Source: Pirellulales bacterium | Lineage (GTDB): Bacteria; Planctomycetota; Planctomycetia; Pirellulales; Lacipirellulaceae | Assembly (NCBI GenBank): GCA_020847515.1 | Contig: JADLBW010000161.1 | Coordinates: 1-64,000 of the forward strand | Direction of reading: 5' to 3' | DNA: 64,000 bases | Shown here: positions 53,092-62,604 of the stretch, piece by piece | Layout: the number at the start of each line of letters is the position of its first letter | Position numbering within the stretch: the stretch's first letter is position 1 | Translations under genes and position numbers: made by a program | Notes under the pieces: generated by a model | Seen by the model: only the letters and a program-made list of their open reading frames with translations | What the model was told of the DNA's origin: nothing | The model's database searches: none

Positions 53092-54438
53092 TCAGCTTGC
53101 GCCAAACGTTCGCTCGACGAACGTGGTGTCGATGCGGCCATCGGCAAAGGCGCTATGGCTGAGAATTTCTTGGTGAATCGGAATGGTGGTCTTAATGCCG
53201 TCCACCCGCATCTCAGCGAGGGCGCGGAGCATGGTGCGCACCGCCTGTTCGCGGGTCGGTTGGTGGACGATCAGCTTGCCGATCATCGAGTCGTAATACG
53301 GCGGAACGACGTAGCCGCTATGGGCGTGCGAATCGAACCGGACGCCGAAGCCTCCCGGGACAATCAACCGCTCGATCCGCCCAGGAGACGGCTGAAAGTT
53401 CCGCCGGGGATCCTCGGCGTTGATGCGGCATTCGATGGCAGCGCCGCGGTGCGTCACGTCTGCTTGGGAAAACGGCAACGGCTCGCCGGAGGCGACCAGG
53501 AGCTGCTGCTTGATCAGGTCGATGCCCGTCACCATTTCGGTGACCGGATGCTCAACCTGGATGCGGGCGTTGACCTCAATGAAGTAGTAATTGCCCTCCC
53601 GATCGACGATGAATTCCACCGTGGCGGCATTAGCGTAATTGGCCGTTTGAATGAGCCGTCGGGCGGCTTCGCACATCGCGGCGCGGGTTTCCGGTGTGAT
53701 GCTGACGCTGGGGCTTTCTTCGATGAGCTTTTGATGGCGTCGCTGGACGGAGCAGTCCCGCTCCCAGAGGTGAACGGCGTTGCCGTGATGGTCGGCGATT
53801 ACCTGGACTTCGACGTGTCGCGGCTGCTCGATGTATTTTTCCAGGTAGACGGCGCCGTTGCCGAACGCGGCTTCCGCCTCCGCTTGGGCTTGCTGGAGAG
53901 CCGATTTGAGGGCCAGATCGTTGGCGGCCACCCGCATGCCGCGCCCGCCGCCGCCGGCGACCGCCTTGATGAGCACCGGAAAGCCGACTTCGTGAGCGAA
54001 TCGCAAGGCCTGGTCCGGCTGCTCGATGACGCCTTCGCTTCCCGGCACTACGGGGACCCCGGCTTTCTTCGCCAGAATGCGAGCCGCGTTCTTGTCGCCA
54101 AGCTGCGCCATGGCCTCCGGCGAGGGCCCTATGAAATCAATATTGCAGCTTCGGCAGATCTCGTTGAAATGAGCGTTTTCCGCCAGAAAGCCATACCCCG
54201 GATGAATTGCCTGCACGTTGCCGACTTCGGCGGCGCTGATCACGTTGGCAATCCGCAAGTAACTTTCCGAGGCCTTGGCCGGACCGACGCAGTACGCCTC
54301 GTTCGCCAAATCGAGGTAGTGCGATCCGCGGTCAGCCTCGCTGAAGATGGCCACCGTCTCGATGCCCAATTCCCGGCATGCGCGGATGACGCGCAGTGCG
54401 ATTTCACCGCGGTTGGCAACGAGTATTCTTTGATACAT
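53092..54438 (-). CDS. accC: Acetyl-CoA carboxylase, biotin carboxylase subunit
   Basis: 448 residues, family length. [20 protein letters not shown] starts the protein; the ATP-grasp glycine loop [24 protein letters not shown] and [18 protein letters not shown] are intact. Carboxylates the biotin of AccB in the first step of malonyl-CoA formation. It lies 139 bp downstream of accB on the same strand, with a heptamer tract just before its start. Confidence 0.97.
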   Translation of the reverse strand: MYQRILVANRGEIALRVIRACRELGIETVAIFSEADRGSHYLDLANEAYCVGPAKASESYLRIANVISAAEVGNVQAIHPGYGFLAENAHFNEICRSCNIDFIGPSPEAMAQLGDKNAARILAKKAGVPVVPGSEGVIEQPDQALRFAHEVGFPVLIKAVAGGGGRGMRVAANDLALKSALQQAQAEAEAAFGNGAVYLEKYIEQPRHVEVQVIADHHGNAVHLWERDCSVQRRHQKLIEESPSVSITPETRAAMCEAARRLIQTANYANAATVEFIVDREGNYYFIEVNARIQVEHPVTEMVTGIDLIKQQLLVASGEPLPFSQADVTHRGAAIECRINAEDPRRNFQPSPGRIERLIVPGGFGVRFDSHAHSGYVVPPYYDSMIGKLIVHQPTREQAVRTMLRALAEMRVDGIKTTIPIHQEILSHSAFADGRIDTTFVERTFGAS

Positions 54439-54440
54439 GG

Positions 54441-54489
54441 CGGGCTACGGCAGAGGGGCCAGGCGACGGGGATCAGGAGTCAGGCGAGG
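54441..54489. repeat. Heptamer repeat tract H7 before accC
   Basis: In the gene direction the units read cctcgcc, tgactcc, tgatccc, cgtcgcc, tggcccc, tctgccg, tagcccg. The tract ends 2 bp before the accC ATG. The units are degenerate. Confidence 0.6.
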
Positions 54490-54577
54490 GCTGAACGCCG
54501 TCTACGCGTGCGTTAGCTCGGCGCGGGCGCCCGCAAGCCGCGACTCAACGAGCCGCCGGTGCGGGCAAGCGGCGTCG

Positions 54578-55090
54578 CTAACCCGCCTTTTCAACGCGAA
54601 ACAGCTTCTGGCCATACTCGACCGCGGCGCCATTCTCCACCAAGACCGCCGCGATCTTGCCGGAGCAGTCCGCCGGGATTTCATTGAACACCTTCATGGC
54701 CTCGATGATGCACACCACCGTCTCCGGGCCGACCTGGTCTCCCGGTTTTACAAAGGAGGGCGAATCCGGATTTGCCGAGGCGTAGAATGTGCCCACCATC
54801 GGACTGGTGATGAAGTGGCCAACGGCCGCTTCGGCAGCCGAGGCCGTCGGTATATGTGAACTGCCGCCGGCAGAGGGCGCCGGCGCGGGCGGAGTAACGG
54901 GCATGGCCGGAGGCATCGGAGCGTAGCCGCCGGGCACGACGATCGGCTCTTGATCCTTTCGCAACCGGATCCGCTGCTCGGATTGGCGCAAGTCAATTTC
55001 GGCGAGTTCGAACTCCTGCATCAATTCAACGAGCCGACGCACGCGGCGCACGTCGAACACGTCGTCGGGGTTCGATCCGCTGCTTCCCAT
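54578..55090 (-). CDS. accB: Acetyl-CoA carboxylase, biotin carboxyl carrier protein
   Basis: 170 residues. The N-terminal helical region ([20 protein letters not shown]) is followed by a Pro/Ala-rich linker and a biotinyl domain with [19 protein letters not shown], whose Lys in EAMK carries biotin. The ATG at 55090 is chosen over one eight codons upstream. It lies between pepQ and accC. Confidence 0.95.
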   Translation of the reverse strand: MGSSGSNPDDVFDVRRVRRLVELMQEFELAEIDLRQSEQRIRLRKDQEPIVVPGGYAPMPPAMPVTPPAPAPSAGGSSHIPTASAAEAAVGHFITSPMVGTFYASANPDSPSFVKPGDQVGPETVVCIIEAMKVFNEIPADCSGKIAAVLVENGAAVEYGQKLFRVEKAG

Positions 55091-55144
55091 AATGTCTCCC
55101 TGTTGGACGCTCAAAACTCTGTCCGGCTGCAGCTCGCCCGAGCG

Positions 55145-56227
55145 TTAGCCCACAAGGCACTCATCCAGCTCCTTCGGCACGCTGGAGAGGACTTCATGCC
55201 CGGCGCGGGTAACCAATACGTCGTCCTCGATGCGAATCCCCCCCCAATCGGGGAAGTAGATGCCTGGTTCGACCGTGACAATCATTCCCGGCTTGAGCGC
55301 TCGCTGCTGCCCCTGGGCCAACCGCGGGGCCTCATGAATCTCCAAACCGATGCCATGGCCGAGCCCGTGCCCGAAGTGCTTGCCATAGCCTGCGTCGTCG
55401 ATGACGCGCCGGGCGGCCTGATCGACCTCTTCGCAAGTCGCGCCAGGCCTGACGGCGTCGATTCCCGCCAACTGCGATTTTAACACAACTCCATACAGCT
55501 TACGGAGTTTCGGCGAGATTTTAGCCGTGGCCAAAACGCGAGTCAAGTCGCTCATGTACAGGCCTTCGTTGACCCCCCAGTCGATGAGCGTGAAGTCGCT
55601 GGCGCCAATATGGCGGCCGGTCGGCCGGGCATGGGGCAGCGCGGCCCGGGGACCGACTGCGACGATAGTCTCGAAGCTGACGCCCTTGGCGCCGAACTGG
55701 CGGGCCTGGTATTCCAATTCGTTCGAGACCTGCTGTTCGGTCATTTCGGGGGTCAGCTTAGCCCGGACGACGTCGAACGCCCGTCTAGCCAATTCGCACG
55801 CCCGGCGAGTGCGCTGGATCTCCTCCTTATCCTTGATCAGCCTAAGTTCCTCGACCCAGCCTGAGGTGGCAACTAGCTCGATCTTCGGCAACGCCTCCGC
55901 CAAGGCATTACGCAGGGCGACGGTCATCGAGTCGGCCTCGATGCCGAGCCGCCGAGGCCTCGCCCTTTCCAGCGCCTTAGCCGTGAATTCCAGCATCTTT
56001 GAGCCGGGACCGCGGATCGCCAGTTCCAGCCCCGGGCATTCTTCTTCCAGTTGTGTGGAGTACCGCTGATCGCTGATGAGCAAATCGCCCGTTGGTGTGA
56101 CCAGCAGATAGCTGTCATCGCCGGTGAAACCGGTCAGATAGGTGACGTTGACGAAATTAGTCACCAACAGGGCGTCGAGCCCTTCCTGCTTGATTTGTCG
56201 GCGGAGCTTATCACGGCGATCGGACAT
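55145..56227 (-). CDS. pepQ: Xaa-Pro aminopeptidase/dipeptidase (M24 family)
   Basis: 360 residues. N-terminal creatinase-type domain, then the pita-bread fold with all five metal ligands: Asp in DWGVNEGLYMSDLTRV (two), His in HGLGHGIGLEIHE, Glu in VTVEPGIYFP and Glu in GIRIEDDVLVT. It cleaves the residue before proline in cytoplasmic peptides. It heads the pepQ-accB-accC set. The ATG at 56227 is preferred over one nine codons upstream, which lies in a heptamer tract. PepQ versus PepP cannot be distinguished here. Confidence 0.93.
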   Translation of the reverse strand: MSDRRDKLRRQIKQEGLDALLVTNFVNVTYLTGFTGDDSYLLVTPTGDLLISDQRYSTQLEEECPGLELAIRGPGSKMLEFTAKALERARPRRLGIEADSMTVALRNALAEALPKIELVATSGWVEELRLIKDKEEIQRTRRACELARRAFDVVRAKLTPEMTEQQVSNELEYQARQFGAKGVSFETIVAVGPRAALPHARPTGRHIGASDFTLIDWGVNEGLYMSDLTRVLATAKISPKLRKLYGVVLKSQLAGIDAVRPGATCEEVDQAARRVIDDAGYGKHFGHGLGHGIGLEIHEAPRLAQGQQRALKPGMIVTVEPGIYFPDWGGIRIEDDVLVTRAGHEVLSSVPKELDECLVG

Positions 56228-56231
56228 GGCG

Positions 56232-56280
56232 GAGGGTGCGGGCATGAGGCTCAAGGCCCGAGGCTCGCGGCTCGAAGGGG
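56232..56280. repeat. Heptamer repeat tract H8 before pepQ
   Basis: Plus-strand units gagggtg, cgggcat, gaggctc, aaggccc, gaggctc, gcggctc, gaagggg. In the gene direction the core is gagcctc. It ends about 4 bp before the pepQ ATG. Confidence 0.7.
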
Positions 56281-56423
56281 GCCTGGCGGCTAGAGGCGTA
56301 CGCGGGGGAAAGTGTAGACTGAAGGGCGGTTCACAGTATGCGTGAACTGGCAGACTGACGGCAAGTCCTGCCGCTTAACCCCTCGCCGCTCAAGGCTTCG
56401 CACCTACCTGCTGCCGGAGTCCC

Positions 56424-56834
56424 ATGTTTCGCGTAACTCGTGAAATCGAATTCTGTTACGGTCACCGGTTGCTCAACTACGAGGGCAAATGTCGCTACCT
56501 TCATGGCCACAACGGTCTGGCCGTGATTGCCATCGAGGGGCCAGAATTGGACGACCGCGGCATGCTCGTCGACTTCTCGGACATCAAATCGGCGGTGAGC
56601 ACTTGGATCGACCAGAACCTGGACCATCGCATGCTCCTTCACCGGGATGACCCTGTCGTGGGCCTCCTTCAGGACATGGGGGAACCTGTGTATCTGCTCG
56701 ACCGGAACCCGACCGCCGAGAACATCGCCCGGCTTATCTTCGAGGAGAGCGCCAAGCTCCAGCTTTCCGTCCCGATCGTCGAGGTCAAGCTATGGGAAAC
56801 GCCCAAATGCTTCGCGACCTTCCGCCCGGATTGA
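56424..56834 (+). CDS. queD: 6-carboxytetrahydropterin synthase/6-pyruvoyl-tetrahydropterin synthase family
   Basis: 136 residues. Zinc ligands appear as FCYGHRLL and LHGHNG, with the nearby catalytic-type cysteine in GKCRYLHGH. The rest matches the T-fold family (DFSDIKSAVSTWIDQNLDHR, PTAENIARLIFEE). The family makes the queuosine precursor 6-carboxytetrahydropterin in bacteria. No other queuosine genes lie in the window. Confidence 0.9.
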   Translation: MFRVTREIEFCYGHRLLNYEGKCRYLHGHNGLAVIAIEGPELDDRGMLVDFSDIKSAVSTWIDQNLDHRMLLHRDDPVVGLLQDMGEPVYLLDRNPTAENIARLIFEESAKLQLSVPIVEVKLWETPKCFATFRPD

Positions 56835-57070
56835 TCGGCTCGGCTGATGGCTGGCAGACTGAAGCCATAGCAATGGCGCGGAGAGGTCAACGCTAATCTC
56901 GCTGCGGCACGGTTTACGCGACGCCGCGATCGGCGTCCGAGACGCCTTTTCACAGAACGATTAGCGGAGGATCGCCGGGGATGTAACGTTGTAAAACTCA
57001 GCCCTAACAGTTAGCCTGCTGGATATCCGGCGCCCCGAGCGCCGCCGCTTTTCTTTAGCCGGAGTGAGCC

Positions 57071-57937
57071 ATGAACAACTCGGCCGCCAGCGCTCGGCCC
57101 GCCGACGCCGCCGAAGCGTGGGAGGACTTCATCGGGCAGCAGGTCTATCCCCAACCAGGCACGAAGGCCAAGTCCGACTACCGCAATTACGACAATCCTG
57201 CCCGGGAGACGGTGCGGCGGTTCTATGAAGAGAATCACCGCCGGCAGACGTACGACTTCGTCGTGGGGAAGCGGGCGGAGTTTTTGCAGCTCAACCGCCG
57301 CGAGATGGGCGTCTTTGAGGCCTGTGAGTATCTGAACACGCTGGTTGACGACTCCGATCCTGACATCGAGCTCGATCAACTGCAGCATCTGCTGCAAACC
57401 AGCGAGGCGATTCGCGCCGACGGCCACGAAGACTGGTTCGTGCTGACCGGGCTGCTGCACGATCTGGGCAAGGTGCTCTGCCTGTACGGCGAGCCGCAGT
57501 GGGCGGTCGTGGGGGATACGTTTCCCGTCGGCTGCCGATACAGCGAGCGCATTGTTTACCACGAATATTTTGCCGCTAACCCAGACGCCAGCGACCCGCG
57601 GTACAACACCCGCCTAGGGGTCTACGAGCCGAACGGCGGCCTGCGCAACGTGCTGATGTCGTGGGGTCATGACGAGTATCTTTACCACGTCATGAAGGGG
57701 TACCTGCCTGAGCCGGCGTTGTACATGATCCGCTACCATTCGTTCTACGCCTGGCATCGCGAAGACCAGTACGACTGGCTATGCGACGATCACGACCGCG
57801 AGATGCTCGCCTGGGTGCGAAAGTTCAATCCCTATGATTTGTATTCTAAATGCCCACAGCCGCCGGATTGGAACCGATTGCGCCCCTACTACGCTGAACT
57901 GGTCGCGAAATATCTGCCGGCAAAGATAGCGTTTTAG
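57071..57937 (+). CDS. Inositol oxygenase (MIOX)
   Basis: 288 residues. The sequence is MIOX-like along its whole length: a YDNPARETVRRFYEENHRRQ start region, then the HD-type di-iron ligands in LTGLLHDLGKVL, GEPQWAVVGDTFPVGCRYSE, MSWGHDEYLYHVMKG, IRYHSFYAWHRE and FNPYDLYSK. It oxidises myo-inositol to D-glucuronate with oxygen. Its stop overlaps that of the convergent CAP-domain gene by four bases. No other inositol or glucuronate genes are in view. Confidence 0.93.
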   Translation: MNNSAASARPADAAEAWEDFIGQQVYPQPGTKAKSDYRNYDNPARETVRRFYEENHRRQTYDFVVGKRAEFLQLNRREMGVFEACEYLNTLVDDSDPDIELDQLQHLLQTSEAIRADGHEDWFVLTGLLHDLGKVLCLYGEPQWAVVGDTFPVGCRYSERIVYHEYFAANPDASDPRYNTRLGVYEPNGGLRNVLMSWGHDEYLYHVMKGYLPEPALYMIRYHSFYAWHREDQYDWLCDDHDREMLAWVRKFNPYDLYSKCPQPPDWNRLRPYYAELVAKYLPAKIAF

Positions 57938-59697
57938 GCCGTGCGGCAATCGCGCCAAGATCTGCAGCGCCGAACAAGCGCCATTGCCCAAAGCAGCAGC
58001 GTCGCGGCGGCCGGCTCGGGTACGGCGGCCGCCGGAACGGAAGCCGCCGCCCCCAAGCCGAGCTGCTGCTGCCAGATAAGGAAATCCGCGCCGTCGCTAT
58101 CGCCGTCATCGTCGGCGTCGCCCAGCGCATTGACCCCGAAGCCGGCGACCCACTTGCTCAGGTCGTCGGCGTCGACGTCGGAGTCGTTGTCGAAATCGGC
58201 GGCGTAGGCGACCATGTTCGCCGTGAGATAGTCGACCTTGTAGTTCAGCCCGCCGGTAATCTTCGCGGTGGCGGTGAACGATTCGAACCCGCCGCCTTGA
58301 AACCTCACCGTATACTGGCCGTCGACGGGCACGCTGTACCCGCCTGATTCAGCGCTGATGGCGAAATAGGCCGAACCTTCGACGTCGATCCGCACGCCGG
58401 AACGCCCTTCGCCGACGTCGTAGAAGCTGTTGTTATTGACGTCCTGGTACACCACGCCAGTGATAAACGTCGCCGCGCCCGGATCGCCAAAATCCTGCGT
58501 CACGAGCTGCGGCCCGACGGAGCCGTTCGTGCCGTTGAGGACGCCGATGCCAATTTCCTTGAAGGCGCCATGGTGGAGGTTCCGTCGGTGCCCAGCGGGG
58601 TTTTGCATCCCTTGGCCGACAAAGGCCGGATTGTAAGCGGGGTCGCTCGGATTGGAGACGTCGCCCCAATCGACGTCGAAGCCGGCATGCCCTTCGCGGG
58701 CGGAACTGGCGTGGGAGTACACGTTCTCGCCGGCGCCGCCGCTGTAGCCCACAGCTTCGAGCCGATCGTCCAGGGAGCCAAACGGCGTGAGCGGCGCCGG
58801 CGGATTGCCGGAGCTGTCGTGACCCTGAAACTGGTTATCGAACATGTCCTGGGTGTGCAATTGCGCCGCCGTAAGCAGCTTTTCGTTGAACGACAAGGGT
58901 TGCGTCGTCTGCTCGATCAGGCCGCTGGCCACCGAGGCCGTAAACTGGTCGACGATGTCTTGCGGTTCGATCCCGAAGAAGGAATAGGCGCTGGTGACGT
59001 CGGGATCGGTCTCGTTCATTAAGCGATTGGCTTCAACAATGGCGTCGGCCCGAGCGCGATTGACGTATTCGAGATATTGCTGCGCGTCGGCGCTCGGATT
59101 GCCGATGGAATACTGCTGCTTCTGGAACTGATCGGCGACCTGGATGTTGTCGAGGTACCAACCGACCGGATGGTTTACGTCGGTGAAGGCCAGGCCGCCG
59201 GGTACGTAATCCAGATAGAACCGAAACATGGCGGACTGGCCGGCATAGGGCGCCAGGTCCACCGTCTTCAATGAGAAGGCGCCTTCGACGGGGCTGCTGC
59301 CGGTGCTGGTTCCGGTTTGCGAGTAGAGCGTAGTCGGCCAGGTGGCCCCGCCGTTAGTTGACATCTGCACTTTGGCAATCTGGCCGGATGCTGCAAAACC
59401 TAGTCGGCTGAGAAAGAACAGCTTCGAATCCGCCTGGATCGACAGCGGCTCGTTAATCGAAAACCAGTTGTCCTGGAATTGCGGATTGGCCAGGTGGAAG
59501 GCATGCGAGCCTTCGGCGACGACGTCTGATTGGATCAGGTCATAACTGGCCGCGGTGTTGTCGAGGACATTGGCCGCCCCGCTTTCGGCGTTTTCTACCA
59601 GCAGTACGTCGGCGCGCGAAGTTGAGACCGCGACCATAGATGCCAGCGCCAAAGCGACGAGCGAGCGGCGCTGCGCGAATAATGGAGAGTTCATCAT
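57934..59697 (-). CDS. CAP-domain PEP-CTERM protein
   Basis: 587 residues. A signal peptide (SLVALALASMVAVSTSRA) is followed by a beta-rich region, a CAP/SCP domain (YVNRARADAIVEANRL, QPLSFNEKLLTAAQLHTQDM, GAGENVYSH, HRRNLHHGAFKEIGIG), a Cna-B/SdrD-like repeat (YQDVNNNSFYDVGEGRSGV), Asp-rich dockerin-like repeats (DFDNDSDVDADDLSKW, DADDDGDSDGADFLIWQ) and a PEP-CTERM tail (VPEPAAATLLLWAMALV plus RRCRSWR). Two ATGs lie side by side at the start. Surface placement is inferred; the role is unknown. Confidence 0.85.
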   Translation of the reverse strand: MMNSPLFAQRRSLVALALASMVAVSTSRADVLLVENAESGAANVLDNTAASYDLIQSDVVAEGSHAFHLANPQFQDNWFSINEPLSIQADSKLFFLSRLGFAASGQIAKVQMSTNGGATWPTTLYSQTGTSTGSSPVEGAFSLKTVDLAPYAGQSAMFRFYLDYVPGGLAFTDVNHPVGWYLDNIQVADQFQKQQYSIGNPSADAQQYLEYVNRARADAIVEANRLMNETDPDVTSAYSFFGIEPQDIVDQFTASVASGLIEQTTQPLSFNEKLLTAAQLHTQDMFDNQFQGHDSSGNPPAPLTPFGSLDDRLEAVGYSGGAGENVYSHASSAREGHAGFDVDWGDVSNPSDPAYNPAFVGQGMQNPAGHRRNLHHGAFKEIGIGVLNGTNGSVGPQLVTQDFGDPGAATFITGVVYQDVNNNSFYDVGEGRSGVRIDVEGSAYFAISAESGGYSVPVDGQYTVRFQGGGFESFTATAKITGGLNYKVDYLTANMVAYAADFDNDSDVDADDLSKWVAGFGVNALGDADDDGDSDGADFLIWQQQLGLGAAASVPAAAVPEPAAATLLLWAMALVRRCRSWRDCRTA

Positions 59698-61041
59698 CAG
59701 TCCATGAGGCGAGGACGGGACGTGTTTTTTCCTAGATTGGCTGCCAGGCGGAAGAAATGCAAGCGGCGCGTTGCCCGCCGCTTGGGAAGGCGTCGCTTGG
59801 ATTCGACGCAGACGGCCGACGATCTGTACAGCCTCGCACCTGATGATTTCAGATGCGTCGTGGCCTGAATGTAACTGCTACGGGAACGGTGCATTCCGCC
59901 TGGAGGCCGGCCTGCTGATAACTATTGAGAACTGCGACGAATGAACCGTGCCTGGCTGTCGGCTAGCGGCTAGCCGCCGACGGCCAGAGGGAGCAGGCCT
60001 AATTCTGGCCGCTAGCCAATAGCCGATAGCCGATAGCCGATAGCCAAATCCTCAAGTGACGCAATGTGCGGCGGAGCTTGATCAGCCCTTCGTCCTCGAA
60101 GCGAATTGGAGTATCCCTCAGGCGCAAGTTCTGCGGCGACGGGAGCTGGCTTTGGCCGCCCTCCCAGCGCGCGGGCGCGTAGTGGGGTATTCTGCACTGG
60201 TTCGGCCAGCAGGGCCGACCGCCCAACAGGGCCGTTCTCTGGCGCTCAGGCGCCCGAACGGCGGTGGCGCGAGGCCGCGACGGCGCGGGCAGTAACTGTA
60301 ATGAGCGACTCCAATCCGCCTGAGGGACGGGGCGGCAACTGATTGACAGCGGGCGGTTTGACGATCGCTTTCCGCCCCGCCCCTACAGCTTGTCGCGGCA
60401 CCGCCAAAAAATTTGCCAAATCTGCGATTGCAGGCCTTGTCGAAAGTCGATACTTTGCCAAACATTGAAACCAGAAGTGACAGCACTGCTACTTCACTCT
60501 TACCAAGGCGGTTTCCAGCGACAGCACCTATAGCCCCGAAAGGCCCTCGCGGCGTTGACAGCAGCTTCCCTTCATCAAGTAGTGCCAGAAGCTACTCGCC
60601 GCACCCCTCGGCTCGCCCGGCCGGTGCGCAGTTGGATCGATCAGGCCGCCCTTCGTTTGCGGATCGCCCTCAGCTCTCTTAGCTGGCGGGGGCGTTTGCG
60701 TCGTTGAGCCATGTCCCACGGGGCGCCGCTGCACGCTTGCTCGGCCGCCTGCTTCGCACAGTCCTCACTGTAGGTTGTCCGCCTCTGTACGGCGGCGGCC
60801 AGTTCTCCAGCAACTGTCGGCGTCTGGCGTTGTAGTCCAGCGTCGAGCCACGCCCGGGACGATCCGCCCGGCCCAAATCGCCCGGCTCTTACCGGGCAAA
60901 TCCGCGTTTCTTTCCGCGACGCCGTGTGCCGCGTACCGCGCTCGCCATGCAAGGCGTGCCGCATGGGCAAAGGTGGCTGGTGGCCGCACCTTTGAACAAG
61001 TTGTCGCACCCTTGGGCGACTGCCGCAGGAGGCTCTCTACG
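59698..61041. other. Long intergenic region, 1.34 kb
   Basis: Between the divergent CAP-protein and DUF3326 genes. It holds two heptamer tracts (59954-60048) and otherwise no gene that can be supported. The frame of the DUF3326 gene is open back to 60775, and a minus-strand frame of 122 codons at 60641-61009 shows no recognisable sequence. No tRNA or obvious stable RNA fold was recognised. Confidence 0.4.
59954..60048. repeat. Heptamer repeat tracts H9/H10, in inverted orientation
   Basis: Units ggctgtc, ggctagc, ggctagc, cgccgac, ggccaga run from 59954 to 59988. Units ggccgct, agccaat, agccgat three times, agccaaa run from 60007 to 60048. The second block is roughly the reverse complement of the first. 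Confidence 0.75.
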
Positions 61042-62481
61042 ATGAAGGTTTTTGAATCTGAAGTCATTGTCCCCGGCTGGCTCAACAGCGGCTCGCCGCT
61101 GGCGGGTTTGCAGAAGGCCGTCGTCGAGGCCTGCGGCAAGAAGGCCGCCCCGATCCGCGTCGCGATGGTCGGCAAGAACCGCCTCGGCCACGTGTGCGAG
61201 ATGGAAGCCATCGGCGGCCTCGCCAGCCCGAAGGCGACGCTCCCGTCGTCGGTGTTCGACTATCGCCAGCGCCGCAGCGAGCGGACCAGCTCGTTCAACG
61301 CCGTGATGCTGATCCCCACAGGGGTCGATTGCGCCATCGGCGGTCACGCCGGCGACGCCACCCCGGCGGCCCGACTGCTCGCCTCGCAGGTCGACCACCT
61401 GATCGTCCACCCGAACGTGGTCAACGCCTCGGACATCAACGAGCAGGCCGAGAACTGCCTGTACGCCGAAGGCTCGCTGATCTGCCGGCTGATGATGGGC
61501 ACGATCGGCCTGCAGAAGGTCCGGCAGAACCGCGTGCTGTTGGTAACCGAAGAGCGGCCCGACGCGCCGCACGTGGTCGACAACACCATCAACTGCGCCG
61601 AGGGCGCCCGCGCTACCCTAGGCATGGACATCCAGGACGTGGTGGTGCTCGAAGAAGGCCTCGAGATGCGGACCGGCGTGGCCGACTCGGGCCGGGTGAC
61701 CGGCGCCATCAACGGTCTGCAGGCCCTGCTGGAGATGCTCCACTCGAAGCGCGGCTCGTACGACGCGGTGGCCCTGGCCACGCGAATCACGCCGCACATC
61801 GACACGGTCGAGCTGCACCGCGCGTACTTCGGCGAAGGCGGCCCGAACCCCTGGGGCGGCGTCGAAGCGGTCCTTACCCACACCACCAGCACGGTGCTCG
61901 ACGTGCCGACGGCCCACGCTCCGACCATGTCGAGCGAAGCCATCCGCACCGAGCGGTGGGGGATCGTCGAGCCGCGCAAGGCCGCCGAGGTCATCAGCAG
62001 CACCTACCTGTTCTGCGTGCTGAAGGGCCTCAACCGAGCGCCGCGCGTGGTGACCGGCGTCGACGGCTCGTATGATCCGTCGATGCTCACGGCCGAGGAC
62101 GTCTCGGCCCTGGTGATTCCCGACGGCTGCGTCGGCTTGCCGACGCTGGCCGCCGTCCAGCAGGGCATCCCGGTGATCGCCGTCCGCAACAACACCAACC
62201 TGATGCGGAACGATCTGGCGGAACTGCCGTTTAGGTCGGGCCAGCTCAAGTTCGTCGAAAACTACTACGAGGCGGCCGGCGTGCTGGCGGCCATGCGTAG
62301 CGGCGTCTCGACCTCGACGCTCGTGCGGCCGATGACCCCGATTCGCATCGAGCGGTTCTCGACGGCCAAGGTCGTCAAGCCCGCGGCGGGCAGCAACGGA
62401 AAGGCCAAGACGGTTGCCAAGACCAATGGCCATGTGAACGGCCATGCCAACGGTCACGTCGTCAACGGCGCCAAGGCCTAG
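61042..62481 (+). CDS. DUF3326 family protein with Asn-Gly-His-rich tail
   Basis: 479 residues. Core sequence MLIPTGVDCAIGGHAGDATP, then LLASQVDHLIVHPNVVNASD and VIPDGCVGLPTLAAVQQGIP, match DUF3326, a family of unknown function also found in cyanobacteria. The ATG is preceded by a strong site (aggagg, 10 bp upstream). The last 25 residues are low-complexity (KTNGHVNGHANGHVVNG), coded by a short tandem DNA repeat. It is followed by a terminator-like hairpin. Confidence 0.78.
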   Translation: MKVFESEVIVPGWLNSGSPLAGLQKAVVEACGKKAAPIRVAMVGKNRLGHVCEMEAIGGLASPKATLPSSVFDYRQRRSERTSSFNAVMLIPTGVDCAIGGHAGDATPAARLLASQVDHLIVHPNVVNASDINEQAENCLYAEGSLICRLMMGTIGLQKVRQNRVLLVTEERPDAPHVVDNTINCAEGARATLGMDIQDVVVLEEGLEMRTGVADSGRVTGAINGLQALLEMLHSKRGSYDAVALATRITPHIDTVELHRAYFGEGGPNPWGGVEAVLTHTTSTVLDVPTAHAPTMSSEAIRTERWGIVEPRKAAEVISSTYLFCVLKGLNRAPRVVTGVDGSYDPSMLTAEDVSALVIPDGCVGLPTLAAVQQGIPVIAVRNNTNLMRNDLAELPFRSGQLKFVENYYEAAGVLAAMRSGVSTSTLVRPMTPIRIERFSTAKVVKPAAGSNGKAKTVAKTNGHVNGHANGHVVNGAKA

Positions 62482-62545
62482 CAACCAGCGGCGCAGCGGG
62501 CCGCGGGTGTATTCCTTGGCCCGCCGCCAAACCAATTGAATGATT

Positions 62546-62582
62546 CAATGGCTGGGGATGGCATCCGCCGCCCCAGCCATTG
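62546..62582 (+). terminator. Probable terminator after the DUF3326 gene
   Basis: A perfect 12-bp stem caatggctgggg/ccccagccattg with a 13-base loop is followed by ttattt. Confidence 0.65.
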
Positions 62583-62604
62583 TTATTTGAGCTTCCTTTG
62601 TGGC

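Noticed and set aside
53155-54516. Open frame of 453 codons antisense to accC
   Set aside because: accC is complete and unmistakable on the minus strand.
60641-61009. Minus-strand frame of 122 codons upstream of the DUF3326 gene
   Set aside because: Arg/Ala-rich composition, no motif, and overlap with the upstream region of a well-supported gene; not enough to call it a gene.
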